Shown here piece after piece: positions 1 through 8,575 of a stretch of DNA of 64,000 nt. Made by a program: the position numbers and the translations under genes. The first letter of the stretch is position 1. The number at the start of each line of letters is the position of its first letter. The notes below the pieces were generated by a model. That model was not told where the DNA came from, searched no databases, and was given only the letters and a program-made list of their open reading frames with translations. The DNA comes from UBA4582 sp965657335 (GTDB taxonomy: Bacteria > Pseudomonadota > Gammaproteobacteria > Pseudomonadales > Azotimanducaceae), in assembly GCA_965657335.1 (NCBI GenBank), contig CBFHOH010000018.1, positions 32,474 through 96,473 of the forward strand. The letters are read 5' to 3'.

Positions 1-229
1 TTCCAACGGTGCTTCTGCTTCTGGTATTGAAAATTTCATTCTTAAATCCGTATTGTGAAAGCAAGTTTGTGCGAAGGTAACCCTGAATCAAACAAAACCC
101 AAACCGAACTGAACCCCAAACCCTAAAGCCAGAGGAAACCAGCGGTATCTTCGGAAGCGTTTAATGGTTTTGCTAAGGCTCCTTCACGGCAAACGACGTG
201 TACCCGACAATCCGGCAGTCGCGTAGCAT
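1..229. other. Left-edge intergenic region, possible 3' end of an upstream gene
   Basis: There is no complete gene here. A plus-strand frame is open from position 2 to a TGA at 56-58 (17 codons) and another from 3 to a TAA at about 80. Either could be the tail of a gene lying outside the window, and nothing decides between them. Positions about 85-135 are A/C-rich and almost free of G on the plus strand, with no hairpin that I could see. The minus-strand dehydrogenase stops at 230. Confidence 0.3.
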
Positions 230-1012
230 TTATCTTGGTGCGAACCTTTGACCCGCATCCACGCGAAGGGTTGAGCCATTCATCATTGCTGACTCGAAAA
301 TGGCGATCGCCATAATCGCGAACTCATCGGGATTTCCCATTCGGTGCGGAAACGCAGCATCTTTTGTCATATTATCCGAGCTTTCGACCGGAATGCCTGC
401 AGTCAGTCCCGTTGCGAACAAACTGGGCGCGATGGTCATGCAGCGAATGCCCAAATTTCCGAGATCTCGTGCCATTGTTAACGTCATTGCTGAAATGCCA
501 CCCTTTGCTGCGCTGTACGCGACCTGGCCAATTTGGCCCTCAAACGCAGCGATCGAAGAGGTGTTGATCATCACGCCGCGCTCACCCTCTGCATTCGGTG
601 TATTCGTCGACATATGCTGTGCAGCCGCCGTATTAATGTTGAAGGACGCAACAAGATTAAGTGCGACAACTTTGCTGAAAATGTCCGTGGGGTGCCGGGT
701 CCCATCTTTCTTTACCGTGCGTTGGGCGGTGCCGCCAACGGAGCGGTTGCCGCCGCCGGCAGTGTTCAACACAAAATGTAGACCGCCCATATCTCCGACA
801 GCATCAGCGATCATCTGATCCATATTGGCATAATCCATGACGTTGCAAGGATAAAACTTGCCGCCAAGAGAGGCTGCTACCTCCGCACCATTTGATGCCT
901 CCAGATCCAGAATAGCGACGGTTCCGCCACCTCTTTTAAAGCGCTCAGCGGTGGCTCGGCACATACCCGAGGCGCCGCCCACAAAAATCGCTTTGCTGTC
1001 TTGAATTTCCAT
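230..1012 (-). CDS. SDR-family dehydrogenase, HSD10-like (3-hydroxyacyl-CoA dehydrogenase type)
   Basis: This 260-residue protein has the usual length of a classical short-chain dehydrogenase/reductase. An N-terminal Rossmann nucleotide-binding segment lies at about residues 7-40. An NTAGGG stretch corresponds to the family NAG motif, and a catalytic YSAAK (YxxxK) follows an upstream Ser (NTSS). The overall pattern (GGASG near the start, ARDLG with GIR after the active site, IAPSLF) is that of type-10 hydroxysteroid/3-hydroxyacyl-CoA dehydrogenases, which oxidise 3-hydroxyacyl-CoA with NAD in the cytoplasm. One oddity is that the glycine-rich loop reads GGASGMC, so the last glycine of the usual GxxxGxG is a cysteine. 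It is transcribed away from the molybdenum hydroxylase operon, with about 155 bases between them. The substrate is not known from sequence; a general SDR alcohol dehydrogenase is the alternative. Confidence 0.85.
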   Translation of the reverse strand: MEIQDSKAIFVGGASGMCRATAERFKRGGGTVAILDLEASNGAEVAASLGGKFYPCNVMDYANMDQMIADAVGDMGGLHFVLNTAGGGNRSVGGTAQRTVKKDGTRHPTDIFSKVVALNLVASFNINTAAAQHMSTNTPNAEGERGVMINTSSIAAFEGQIGQVAYSAAKGGISAMTLTMARDLGNLGIRCMTIAPSLFATGLTAGIPVESSDNMTKDAAFPHRMGNPDEFAIMAIAIFESAMMNGSTLRVDAGQRFAPR

Positions 1013-1168
1013 TTTTTGACTCCGGTTGTATTGTCTTCGATGTGTTTAGTCGTTCAGTCGAGTTTACCCTTACTACATCTTTTTTTCCTATCTACCACTT
1101 TGGTGTTTTGCTTCCGAGCTACAAGCGATACACTCTGTCCTCAACATCATTAATAGACAGAGGGTTGT
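1013..1168. promoter_or_regulatory. Divergent intergenic region between SDR and molybdenum hydroxylase operon
   Basis: About 155 bases separate the two divergent starts, so promoters for both directions must lie here. A good ribosome binding site (AGAGGG, about 1159-1164) precedes the ATG at 1169. A possible but weak minus-10 (TACACT) lies near 1129-1134. I saw no clear operator dyad. Confidence 0.4.
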
Positions 1169-2023
1169 ATGAGATACGAATCACCGACGACCACCAAAGC
1201 GGCGGTCGCCCTCCTTTCGGGAGAAAAGGGGCAGGCCTACGTTCTGGCTGGCGGAACAGACCTGCTGGTGCGATTAAGAATGGACACGATAGAACCGGAT
1301 CTGATGGTCGACATCAAGCGGATTCCGGCGATGTCCGACGTCACCAAAACAGCATCCGGTTTCAAAATTGGTGCAGCGGTACCCGGTGCAGCTCTGGATA
1401 AGAACAAGGCGCTGGTCAAAGCCTGGCCAGGTGTCGTTGAAGCGGCCAATCTGATTGGCTCTGACCAGATTCAAGGAAGATGCACGATGGTCGGGAATCT
1501 GTGTAATGCGTCGCCTGCGGCCGACAGTGTCCCTGCGTTGATAGCCGCGGGAGCGAAAGCCATCATTGTTGGTAAGAAGAAACGTACCGTACCGGTTGAA
1601 AAGTTTGTGACAGGGCCGGGACAAACCTGTCTGGAGAAAGGCGAGATAGTCGAAGCGATTACGCTACCAGTCCCAGCCAGAAATTCCGGTGATGCTTACC
1701 TGCGTTTTACACCGAGAACAGAGATGGACATCGCAGTTGTTGGTGTCGGTATCAGCTTGACTTTGAAACGAGGTGTCATAGATTCCGCCAGAGTTTCGCT
1801 GGGGGCCGTGGCGCCAACGCCTGTGCTGGTCAAAGCAGCAGCGAAAGCCATCACAGGTACCAAACTTGATGACGCTGCACTTGATGCACTTTCTGCAGCT
1901 TGCTCCGCAGCTTGTAATCCGATCGATGATAAGCGGGGCACTATCGAATATCGGGAACGCGTGGTGGGTGTACTTGCCAAACGAGCAGCAAAAATAGCCT
2001 ACGAAAGAGCAGGGGGTAAATAA
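1169..2023 (+). CDS. Xanthine dehydrogenase-family FAD-binding subunit (CoxM-like)
   Basis: This is the 284-residue medium subunit of a three-subunit molybdenum hydroxylase. The FAD-binding signature GGTDLL occurs near residue 30, and the second FAD motif (MVGNLCNASPAAD, near residue 105) is the variant of TIGGNICNASPAAD seen across the family. A CO-dehydrogenase-flavoprotein C-terminal domain fills the last 100 residues. In this family the subunit passes electrons from the 2Fe-2S clusters to FAD and then to an acceptor. Its stop codon overlaps the start of the 2Fe-2S subunit gene at 2023, so the two are translationally coupled. Gene order M-S-L is the usual order of CoxMSL-type operons. A strong AGAGGG ribosome site lies just before the ATG. 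The substrate cannot be told from this subunit. Confidence 0.92.
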   Translation: MRYESPTTTKAAVALLSGEKGQAYVLAGGTDLLVRLRMDTIEPDLMVDIKRIPAMSDVTKTASGFKIGAAVPGAALDKNKALVKAWPGVVEAANLIGSDQIQGRCTMVGNLCNASPAADSVPALIAAGAKAIIVGKKKRTVPVEKFVTGPGQTCLEKGEIVEAITLPVPARNSGDAYLRFTPRTEMDIAVVGVGISLTLKRGVIDSARVSLGAVAPTPVLVKAAAKAITGTKLDDAALDALSAACSAACNPIDDKRGTIEYRERVVGVLAKRAAKIAYERAGGK

Positions 2024-2514
2024 TGGCGGGCGTACATGTAACAACGACAATTAATAACGACCCAGTTGAATACGTTTGTCCGGCAGACGAGTCTTTGCTC
2101 GATGTACTGCGTGACAATCTTGGACTGACAGGGGTGAAAGAAGGATGTGGTACCGGTGACTGTGGTGCTTGCAGCATCACGCTTGATGGTCAGCTAGTTT
2201 GTGCCTGTCTGGTTTTGGGTGCTGAAGCAGAAGGGCGCGCGATAACGACGGTTGAGGGAATGGCCGATGGTGAGAAACTTCACCCATTGCAGGAGCAGTT
2301 CATTAATAACGCTGCGTTGCAATGCGGGATTTGCACACCGGGTTTCCTCATTGCAGCAAAAGCGTTGCTAGATGAAAATCCAAGCCCGACTGAAACTGAG
2401 ATTCGTTACGGGCTAGCGGGTAATCTTTGCCGATGCACAGGCTATGACAAAATAGTCAAAGCCGTGCAGGCAGCTGCAAAAGATCTGCGTAAGCAGAACA
2501 AAAAGAAGAAGTAG
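2023..2514 (+). CDS. Xanthine dehydrogenase-family 2Fe-2S subunit (CoxS-like)
   Basis: This 163-residue small subunit carries both conserved iron-sulfur motifs. The N-terminal plant-ferredoxin-type cluster is at about residues 42-64 (CGTGDCGAC followed by a further Cys). The C-terminal alpha-helical cluster is formed by CGIC and CRCTGY at about residues 103-140. Length and motif spacing are normal for the family. The C-terminal tail is lysine-rich (KKKK). The gene overlaps the FAD subunit by one base and is followed after 12 bases by the molybdopterin subunit, with GGAGG-type ribosome binding sequence (TAGGAGGCA) bridging the stop. It relays electrons between the molybdenum centre and FAD. 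Confidence 0.94.
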   Translation: MAGVHVTTTINNDPVEYVCPADESLLDVLRDNLGLTGVKEGCGTGDCGACSITLDGQLVCACLVLGAEAEGRAITTVEGMADGEKLHPLQEQFINNAALQCGICTPGFLIAAKALLDENPSPTETEIRYGLAGNLCRCTGYDKIVKAVQAAAKDLRKQNKKKK

Positions 2515-2526
2515 GAGGCACTGAAT

Positions 2527-4767
2527 ATGAATGATCCAAAATATACAGGACAGGATTTCAAGGTCGTTGGTACCAGGGTTAAGCGACCTGACGGATTAGA
2601 TAAGGTTACAGGGCGTGCTCGCTACGGCGCAGACATGAGTGCACCGGGACAATTAGTCGGTCTGATGCTTCGTTCACCTCATGCGCACGCTCGCATCAAA
2701 AAGATAGATGCTTCAAAAGCGGAAAAGTTAGCCGGCGTCAAAGCTGTTATCACGTCAGCAGATTTGCCTGACTTGACCGGCGGCAACTCGGGTCTTTACG
2801 ACACGCTTGAAAACTGCATGGCACGGGATCGGGCACTTTATGATGGTCATGCCGTCGCGGGTGTTGCGGCAATCGATAGAACCACGGCGAAAAAAGCGCT
2901 GAAGTTAATCAAGGTGACCTACGAAAAATTGCCACACGTAACAGACGTTGACGAGGCGTTGAATGATGATGCGCCAATCGTACAGCCACGCTATGCGCAA
3001 GAAGGCCGTCACGGCAATCTGATAAACAAAGGCGAGTTTGGTCATGGCGATATCGACAAGGGTTTTGCTGAAGCGGATGTCATCGTAGAACGTAGCTACA
3101 AGACAGGACAAACGCACCAAGGATATATAGAACCACACGCATGTCTTGCCAGTGTTAGCCCGGATGGTACCGGCGAGCTCTGGGTGACAACGCAGGGCCA
3201 TTTTGCCTATCGAAATAACTGCGCGCAGTTGTTGGGAATGGACATAGCCAAATTGAAGGTGACTTCCTCTGAGATCGGTGGTGGTTTCGGTGGCAAAACC
3301 CATGTCTGGATGGAGCCTATTGCACTTGCGCTTTCCCGCAAGGCGAACCGTCCGGTAAAAATGGTGATGAGCCGCGAGGAAGTCTTCAAAGCATCCGGTC
3401 CTACATGCTCAACCTCGATGGACATAAAAATCGGCGCGAAGAAAGACGGCACTATCGTTGCTGCTCGTGCTGAGTGTCGTTACATGAATGGCGCGTTTCC
3501 CGGTATGTGGGGAACCCTTGGTGGTATGACGGCTTTCGCCTGTTACAACATTGCTAACAATCAGGCGATTGGCGTCAACGTTTTGTGTAATCGTCCAAAA
3601 GTTGCAGCTTATCGTGCGCCCTCCGCACCAATGATGGCCTTTGGCGTGGAAAGCACAATCGATCAATTGTCCAAGGAGTTGGGCATGGATCCGGTCGAAC
3701 TGCGCCTGAAAAACGTGGCAAGAGAAGGCACGCTCGCACCCTACGGACCCGTTTGGGGACCTATCGGTATCGAGCCAACACTGGAAGCTGTGCGTGACCA
3801 TCCGCATATGAGAGCGAAACTGGGTAAAAATCAGGGTCGCGGCGTAGCGTGTGGATTCTGGTTTAACATTGGCGGCCAGACCTGTAGTGATTTAAATATT
3901 GGGCCAGATGGCACGGTTAACCTGACTGTTGGTACAGTCGACGTAGGCGGTGCCCGTGCTTCTCTTGGACTTATTGCGGCAGAAGAGCTGGGCATAGCAT
4001 ACGAAGATGTTCGCACGAATATCGGTGATACGTCCTCTCTCGGCCACAATGACACAACGGAGGGTAGCCGAGGCACATTCTCCTCAGGTATGGCCACCAT
4101 TTTTGCGGCTCGCAAGGCAATCGATGTCTTAAAAGAACGGGCAGCGATGATGTGGCAGATTCCAGCTGAATCGGTTACTTGGGAAAATGGCTCTGCTCAT
4201 GCTGTTGGTAGTGAACACGGTAACTTGCCGCCTTTGACGCTGAAAGATATTGCTAAAAAAGCCGGCAATACTGGTGGGCCTATAGCGGGTCACCACGAGG
4301 CAACAGCAGATGGTGCCGGTGTATCGTTTGCATCTCATATTGTGGATGTTGAAGTTGATCCCGAAACGGGTAAGACGACTATTCTGCGTTACACCGTTGT
4401 CCAAGATGCGGGTAAGGCAATTCATCCGGATTATGTCGAAGGGCAATTCCAGGGTGCAGCTGCTCAGGGAATCGGTTGGGCACTTAACGAGGAATACATC
4501 TACGGAGAAGATGGTCGGCTGCAGAATGGTGCATTTCTTGATTACAGAATGCCCGTTTGCTCAGATCTGCCCTCGATCGATACGAAGATTCTTGAGATTC
4601 CTAATCCCAGTCATCCTTACGGGATTCGCGGTGTCGGTGAAACTTCAATTGTGCCGCCACTGGGTGCCATCGGCAATGCCGTTTCCAACGCGGTCGGTGT
4701 CAGGATGTACGAGGTGCCGATGTCACCTCCAAGGATCCTCAAAGCACTTGACGGTGCCGAGGCTTAA
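2527..4767 (+). CDS. Xanthine dehydrogenase-family molybdopterin-binding subunit (CoxL-like)
   Basis: This 746-residue subunit holds the molybdenum cofactor. Family motifs are present: EIGGGFGGK near residue 257 for cofactor binding, AYRAPSAP near residue 360, and the C-terminal GVGE whose Glu is the catalytic base of the family. The cysteine-containing active-site loop of form I CO dehydrogenase (AYxCSFR) is absent, so this is not a CO dehydrogenase. The AYRAP loop points to an organic-substrate hydroxylase such as an aldehyde, aromatic acyl-CoA or heterocycle dehydrogenase. It follows the small subunit by 12 bases in one operon. The real substrate is unknown. The protein has no Tat signal and should act in the cytoplasm. 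Confidence 0.92.
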   Translation: MNDPKYTGQDFKVVGTRVKRPDGLDKVTGRARYGADMSAPGQLVGLMLRSPHAHARIKKIDASKAEKLAGVKAVITSADLPDLTGGNSGLYDTLENCMARDRALYDGHAVAGVAAIDRTTAKKALKLIKVTYEKLPHVTDVDEALNDDAPIVQPRYAQEGRHGNLINKGEFGHGDIDKGFAEADVIVERSYKTGQTHQGYIEPHACLASVSPDGTGELWVTTQGHFAYRNNCAQLLGMDIAKLKVTSSEIGGGFGGKTHVWMEPIALALSRKANRPVKMVMSREEVFKASGPTCSTSMDIKIGAKKDGTIVAARAECRYMNGAFPGMWGTLGGMTAFACYNIANNQAIGVNVLCNRPKVAAYRAPSAPMMAFGVESTIDQLSKELGMDPVELRLKNVAREGTLAPYGPVWGPIGIEPTLEAVRDHPHMRAKLGKNQGRGVACGFWFNIGGQTCSDLNIGPDGTVNLTVGTVDVGGARASLGLIAAEELGIAYEDVRTNIGDTSSLGHNDTTEGSRGTFSSGMATIFAARKAIDVLKERAAMMWQIPAESVTWENGSAHAVGSEHGNLPPLTLKDIAKKAGNTGGPIAGHHEATADGAGVSFASHIVDVEVDPETGKTTILRYTVVQDAGKAIHPDYVEGQFQGAAAQGIGWALNEEYIYGEDGRLQNGAFLDYRMPVCSDLPSIDTKILEIPNPSHPYGIRGVGETSIVPPLGAIGNAVSNAVGVRMYEVPMSPPRILKALDGAEA

Positions 4768-4791
4768 GGCGGCTTAGGCAGGATAGCGAGA

Positions 4792-5034
4792 GTGGAAGTC
4801 TCCCTGTCAGGGTCAGTAAGAGATGCCGTGGATGGTCTCGCCTCAGTTGAAGTTGAGGCAGAGACCATTCGCGAGTTGCTGACCCGGCTTATCGATAGAT
4901 ATCCAAAACTGGCACATTATCCAGAGGAAGGTATTGCCGTTGCGATTGACGGTACAATTTATCGAGACAGTTGGGAGACACCTATTCCAAAGGGTTCGGA
5001 AGTGTTTTTGTTGCCTCGGATTGTCGGAGGTTAA
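4792..5034 (+). CDS. MoaD/ThiS-like ubiquitin-fold sulfur carrier
   Basis: This 80-residue protein is the size of MoaD/ThiS and ends in Gly-Gly, the C-terminal tail that is thiocarboxylated in the family. It has the expected beta-grasp pattern (a VSLSGSVRD start, an ETIRELL helix, and VFLLPRIVGG at the end). Translation appears to start at a GTG preceded by AGGA about eight bases upstream. It lies 24 bases after the molybdopterin subunit and is the last gene of the operon. In molybdopterin synthesis MoaD donates sulfur to precursor Z. A dedicated copy beside a molybdenum hydroxylase could support cofactor supply or sulfuration for this enzyme, but that is inference. An alternative is a sulfur carrier for another pathway. 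Confidence 0.75.
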   Translation: MEVSLSGSVRDAVDGLASVEVEAETIRELLTRLIDRYPKLAHYPEEGIAVAIDGTIYRDSWETPIPKGSEVFLLPRIVGG

Positions 5035-5075
5035 CTTTTTCTTCTGCGGTAGTCCCACCGGAGCAAGCACTGACG

Positions 5076-7241
5076 CTAAGCAAACTTGCTGCTGACAAGT
5101 TGCTGGCTATCAAGTTGCGCAAAACTCATGTGTAGGATTGCCAAAGCTTCCAGCATCCGTAACTCATCGCCAGTGCGCATAGACTTGCCGATAATCCGAA
5201 ACAAGGAGGCCACGGAGATCATCCCAAGGCCGTCGGCGTACTTAGCCGTCCACCTCGCAACGCGACTCAGCGTCTGTAAATCGCCAAAAGCTCTTGCGGT
5301 TTGAATATCAAGTATTTGACCCTTTATCTGATCGAAAAGCTCAATATCGTTGTCTTTCAGGCTATCAGCGGCAGGACTTTTCTCGCTGGCTTTGCCCGAA
5401 GGCTGCAATTCTTCTCGAGTCTGCCACTGTTTAAGTTCTGCAACCACAAGGTCTATCAGCCTCAATGACTCGGGTTCTGCCTCGGACGCGTCGAGTTGAT
5501 CTCTATCAACAATATCAACCAATTCCTCAAGCACTTCTGCGGTCGTCTGCCCGGCTTCTTCAACAGCAGTCAGCTGTTTTTTTATTGTCGCTAAAGCCGC
5601 AAGAAAAGTGTCGGCTTGGTTTGGGTCTGGCTGCACAGCATCTGATGCGTGAAGCGTTGATGCAAGTGAATCGATGGCTGCCTGCGCCGCGGGTACGTCA
5701 ACCTGCTGACTCTTGACCAATTTCATTCTTGTTTTCGAAAGACGATTGGCTTGTGTTACGTTCGGTACTACTTCGCGGTCAGGTGGCGGAAGTGCTAACG
5801 ATAATGTGGCGAAAGTGCCGATGCCAAATTTACTGTCTAGGGTGATATTACCCTCTATGCGTTTCGCGAGTTCATGTGCTGTTTCGAGGCGAAGGCCAAA
5901 TTGCGTGCTGGGCATGCTGAGGTGTCGCAACTCGAGTTCACTAAGCAGCGATGATTCATTCACGCATTGAAAGTTTAAGTCGTTTTCCTGATATGAAACC
6001 TGAACAAAAATGCGTGCGCTGTCATTAAAGCTAACGACCTGATGAATGAGTATTCGAAGTAAATGGTGAAGTGCAGATTCGTCACCCGAGACGCGCGGTA
6101 ACATGGAGTTCACCCGGTATATGATTGGGCCGCCTTGATGGGTGAGGCGGGCCTCATTGACTACCGTCAATATTGCTTTGTCGAGTTTGAAGCTTTGCTG
6201 GCTATCGCCAATTTCTCGCTGCTGCGCAAGCATAACCTGATCATGAATGATGTTGAGCAAATGTTTACGTTCGGTCACTGCTTGTTCGGCTAGGGCTGCA
6301 ATTTGATCGACGGCCACGTCCGGTTTGGTTTCATCGACTTCCCTAGAATCGTGCGGCTCTGCACTTTGCAGAAATTGTTGCGTACTTGCCGCAGTGACCA
6401 TTTCCGCGTTCGGTGTTTTCTGCTTTCTGTGTCGTTTGTGGAAAAAGACAAACACAGTAATGCCAGTAATGGTCAGGAAAATAAAAATACCGGTGTAGGC
6501 TATCCATAGCTTGGGTGCTTCAATGTACCGTTTGCGGGATGACGCCGTTGCCAAGTTTGATGGCGCTGAGACCCTGTTTTGTTTGGCGATGATCGGCGCA
6601 TTACTCTCTGCTGCAGCGATAAGGTCTATCGCTGACCTCACTGGCGATTCAGTCGTTGACTGCCTCTGGGGATTGGCTGCTGATACCGTTTTGGAAAAGA
6701 CTCCTGTTTCATCCTCAGTGATTGCTGTGTTTGCGGTTAGCGGATATCCGAGTTCGACTGAACCTGCGGCTATCTCTGTGCTTGTCACCGGGAATTCGGT
6801 CACAACCCAGAACTGAATTGTTTCAGCTGTTTTTCTGGGCATCGATTTGAAATTGAACCCTTCGCGATTAAGTCGGCGTAACCGACGCTCGGCAGCTGGG
6901 CCGAGGCTCCGGTAGACACCGGCCGAGACTCTGCCGCCAAAGTCTCCAGTTTTCACCACAACGATGTCATCAAAACCTCTGCTGCGCATGCTTGCCAGCA
7001 AAGCCTGACTTTTCTTAAGTCCAAGCAATTCCGAGGCAATAATGTAATCGACTGCGACCTGCTCTCGACGGTTGGTTGTCTCAGCAGCCTGCTCCAGCTG
7101 TTCCGAAAATCTCTCAGCGTGTTCCCGCGTCTGGAATGGTCCAACCTCCGTTTTTGCAAGAACGCCTTGAGAGAGCATGCCAATAACACATAGGCAGGCA
7201 AGTTCGCTGAAAAATGCGCCAATCCTTGGCGTTGTTTTCAT
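5076..7241 (-). CDS. Membrane protein with SPOR-like, degenerate histidine-kinase-like and Hpt-like regions
   Basis: This 721-residue protein begins with a signal peptide or anchor (residues 1-29). A SPOR-like segment follows at about 64-136, with two repeats of the form G-Y/F-x-S and a GVYRSLGPAAE stretch. After a Ser/Thr-rich linker there is one clear membrane helix (245-268) followed by basic residues. The cytoplasmic part has a possible dimerisation helix with His333 and a kinase-like ATPase region at about 355-486 ending in GIGTFATLSLALP. The N-box and DxGxG positions are not conserved (HQVVSF and CVNESS). A C-terminal helical region (about 625-705) resembles an Hpt domain, but the usual phospho-His position appears to be Arg (RVARWTAKY). 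It stands alone, convergent with the MoaD-like gene. I infer a pseudo-sensor or scaffold and recognise no named family. Confidence 0.65.
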   Translation of the reverse strand: MKTTPRIGAFFSELACLCVIGMLSQGVLAKTEVGPFQTREHAERFSEQLEQAAETTNRREQVAVDYIIASELLGLKKSQALLASMRSRGFDDIVVVKTGDFGGRVSAGVYRSLGPAAERRLRRLNREGFNFKSMPRKTAETIQFWVVTEFPVTSTEIAAGSVELGYPLTANTAITEDETGVFSKTVSAANPQRQSTTESPVRSAIDLIAAAESNAPIIAKQNRVSAPSNLATASSRKRYIEAPKLWIAYTGIFIFLTITGITVFVFFHKRHRKQKTPNAEMVTAASTQQFLQSAEPHDSREVDETKPDVAVDQIAALAEQAVTERKHLLNIIHDQVMLAQQREIGDSQQSFKLDKAILTVVNEARLTHQGGPIIYRVNSMLPRVSGDESALHHLLRILIHQVVSFNDSARIFVQVSYQENDLNFQCVNESSLLSELELRHLSMPSTQFGLRLETAHELAKRIEGNITLDSKFGIGTFATLSLALPPPDREVVPNVTQANRLSKTRMKLVKSQQVDVPAAQAAIDSLASTLHASDAVQPDPNQADTFLAALATIKKQLTAVEEAGQTTAEVLEELVDIVDRDQLDASEAEPESLRLIDLVVAELKQWQTREELQPSGKASEKSPAADSLKDNDIELFDQIKGQILDIQTARAFGDLQTLSRVARWTAKYADGLGMISVASLFRIIGKSMRTGDELRMLEALAILHMSFAQLDSQQLVSSKFA

Positions 7242-7274
7242 CGTTGTTTCTCTCAGTGATCAGGCAGGTATCAT

Positions 7275-7289
7275 AAGCCAATTTGGCTT
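7275..7289. promoter_or_regulatory. 15-bp dyad upstream of the sensor-like gene
   Basis: AAGCCAATTTGGCTT is symmetric in two 7-base arms around one central base. It lies 33 bases upstream of the sensor-like gene start, in a 168-base gap that holds no gene. The position suits an operator or a factor-binding site, but no binding protein can be named. Confidence 0.3.
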
Positions 7290-7409
7290 CTCAGACACCG
7301 ACTTCAGGCATTTCTAACGCGCTTTTCTTGTTAGCATTAAACGCGCGCGATCATCATCAACGTGAAACAACTGATTCACAGGGTGCGCCGATGTTTTAAA
7401 ACCGCTGTT

Positions 7410-8528
7410 TTATCCATCAATTAAAGTATTTGCTAGGCAGGCCCTTTGATGGGTCTCGTCACCGAATTGATGCTGACAAAAAATTGCACGACGAAGAAAA
7501 AGCTGCGCATCACATTCGTAGGTGAATCCAAAGCCACCGTGGAACTGAATAGCGCGGTCCCCGGCAAAAGCAAAACCTTCACTCGCAACAGCCTTTAACA
7601 TACGTACTGAGGTCTCTTTTTCACTCGGACTGCCAGTTTCAAATACTGTAGCTGCGTGATAGAGATGAGCGCGAGTTGCTTCTAGACCGATTAATACATC
7701 AACGGTGGGATGTTTGAGTGCTTGATAACTGCCAATATACTGATCGAATTGCTTTCTTGTCTTTAAATACTCAACAATGAGATTGAGGGTGCTGGCATGT
7801 CCCCCTGCAATTTCGGCGGATAGTAGCAGCATCGCTGTCTGCTCAATCTCATCAAAGCAGGTGCCGGGCAAAACTTGTGCAGGTGTTATCTTTATTCCGT
7901 CGAGCGTTAAGCTGTAACAACGACGCGTTTCATCAATCACAACTTCACGCTGGAGTGCTTGTTCGGGTATGGCTGATCTTTCAAGTAAAATGAGCCGTGG
8001 TTGATTTTCCAGCTGGATTGAAACCAGTACAAGTTCTGCCAACCCTGCATCCTGAACAAAACATTTTGTACCTGAAAGGCTAATCAGGTTTTGTTCTAGA
8101 GAACCTGTACATGTGGGGTTAGAAAGTTGCCAACTACCATCGGATTCAATAAGCGCCATCGTGGCGACCGCACCGTTTGCAATCTTTGAAAGCCATGCTG
8201 ACTTTTGTTCGTCGGAGCCGGCTTGCTGCAAAGTGTTAGCTGAAATGGCGGACCACACCAGTGGACTAGCCATCAGATTACGGCCCATCGCTTCAACCAC
8301 AGGTACAAGGTCAGTGACACCGAGGCCCAGACCTCCATGTGATTCAGGTACCGTTATGCCAGCCCAACCTAACGCGACCATCGATGACCACAGATCCGAG
8401 GGAAGACTTTGCGCTTCCTCAATTCGGCTACGAACCAAGTTAATGGGTGAATTTTTACTGCAAAAGTCCATTGCGGTGTCGAGCAACATACTTTGTTCTT
8501 CGGTAAAACTAATTTGCGTACTCATCAT
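7410..8528 (-). CDS. Acyl-CoA dehydrogenase
   Basis: This 372-residue protein is a short acyl-CoA dehydrogenase. It has an N-terminal helical domain (ISFTEEQSMLLD start), a middle beta domain that is shorter and less conserved than in its partner, and a C-terminal domain ending with QFHGGFGFTYECDAQLFLRRA. That QxHGGxG...E motif binds FAD. It would oxidise an acyl-CoA to the 2-enoyl-CoA with electrons passed to ETF. It is the last gene of a minus-strand cluster and lies 47 bases after a second, full-size acyl-CoA dehydrogenase. Pairs of this sort (one standard and one divergent member) often form heteromeric enzymes in sterol side-chain degradation, so a heteromer is possible here. The start is a double ATG; the second (8525) has better spacing from AAGGA. 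Confidence 0.9.
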   Translation of the reverse strand: MMSTQISFTEEQSMLLDTAMDFCSKNSPINLVRSRIEEAQSLPSDLWSSMVALGWAGITVPESHGGLGLGVTDLVPVVEAMGRNLMASPLVWSAISANTLQQAGSDEQKSAWLSKIANGAVATMALIESDGSWQLSNPTCTGSLEQNLISLSGTKCFVQDAGLAELVLVSIQLENQPRLILLERSAIPEQALQREVVIDETRRCYSLTLDGIKITPAQVLPGTCFDEIEQTAMLLLSAEIAGGHASTLNLIVEYLKTRKQFDQYIGSYQALKHPTVDVLIGLEATRAHLYHAATVFETGSPSEKETSVRMLKAVASEGFAFAGDRAIQFHGGFGFTYECDAQLFLRRAIFCQHQFGDETHQRACLANTLIDG

Positions 8529-8575
8529 TGTTCCTTCTACGTTGCCTGTCTCTCATTATTTGAACGCAGGCCGTT

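Noticed and set aside
85..135. A/C-rich stretch with CCCTAAA-like units
   Set aside because: It looks like the telomere unit of plants only by chance; units are irregular and the window is bacterial in every other respect.
300..818. Plus-strand frame of 172 residues opposite the SDR gene
   Set aside because: It is the antisense of a clear SDR with conserved motifs, and has no family signal of its own.
2527..4767. CO dehydrogenase (CoxL form I)
   Set aside because: The diagnostic AYxCSFR active-site loop is absent; the loop reads AYRAPSAP.
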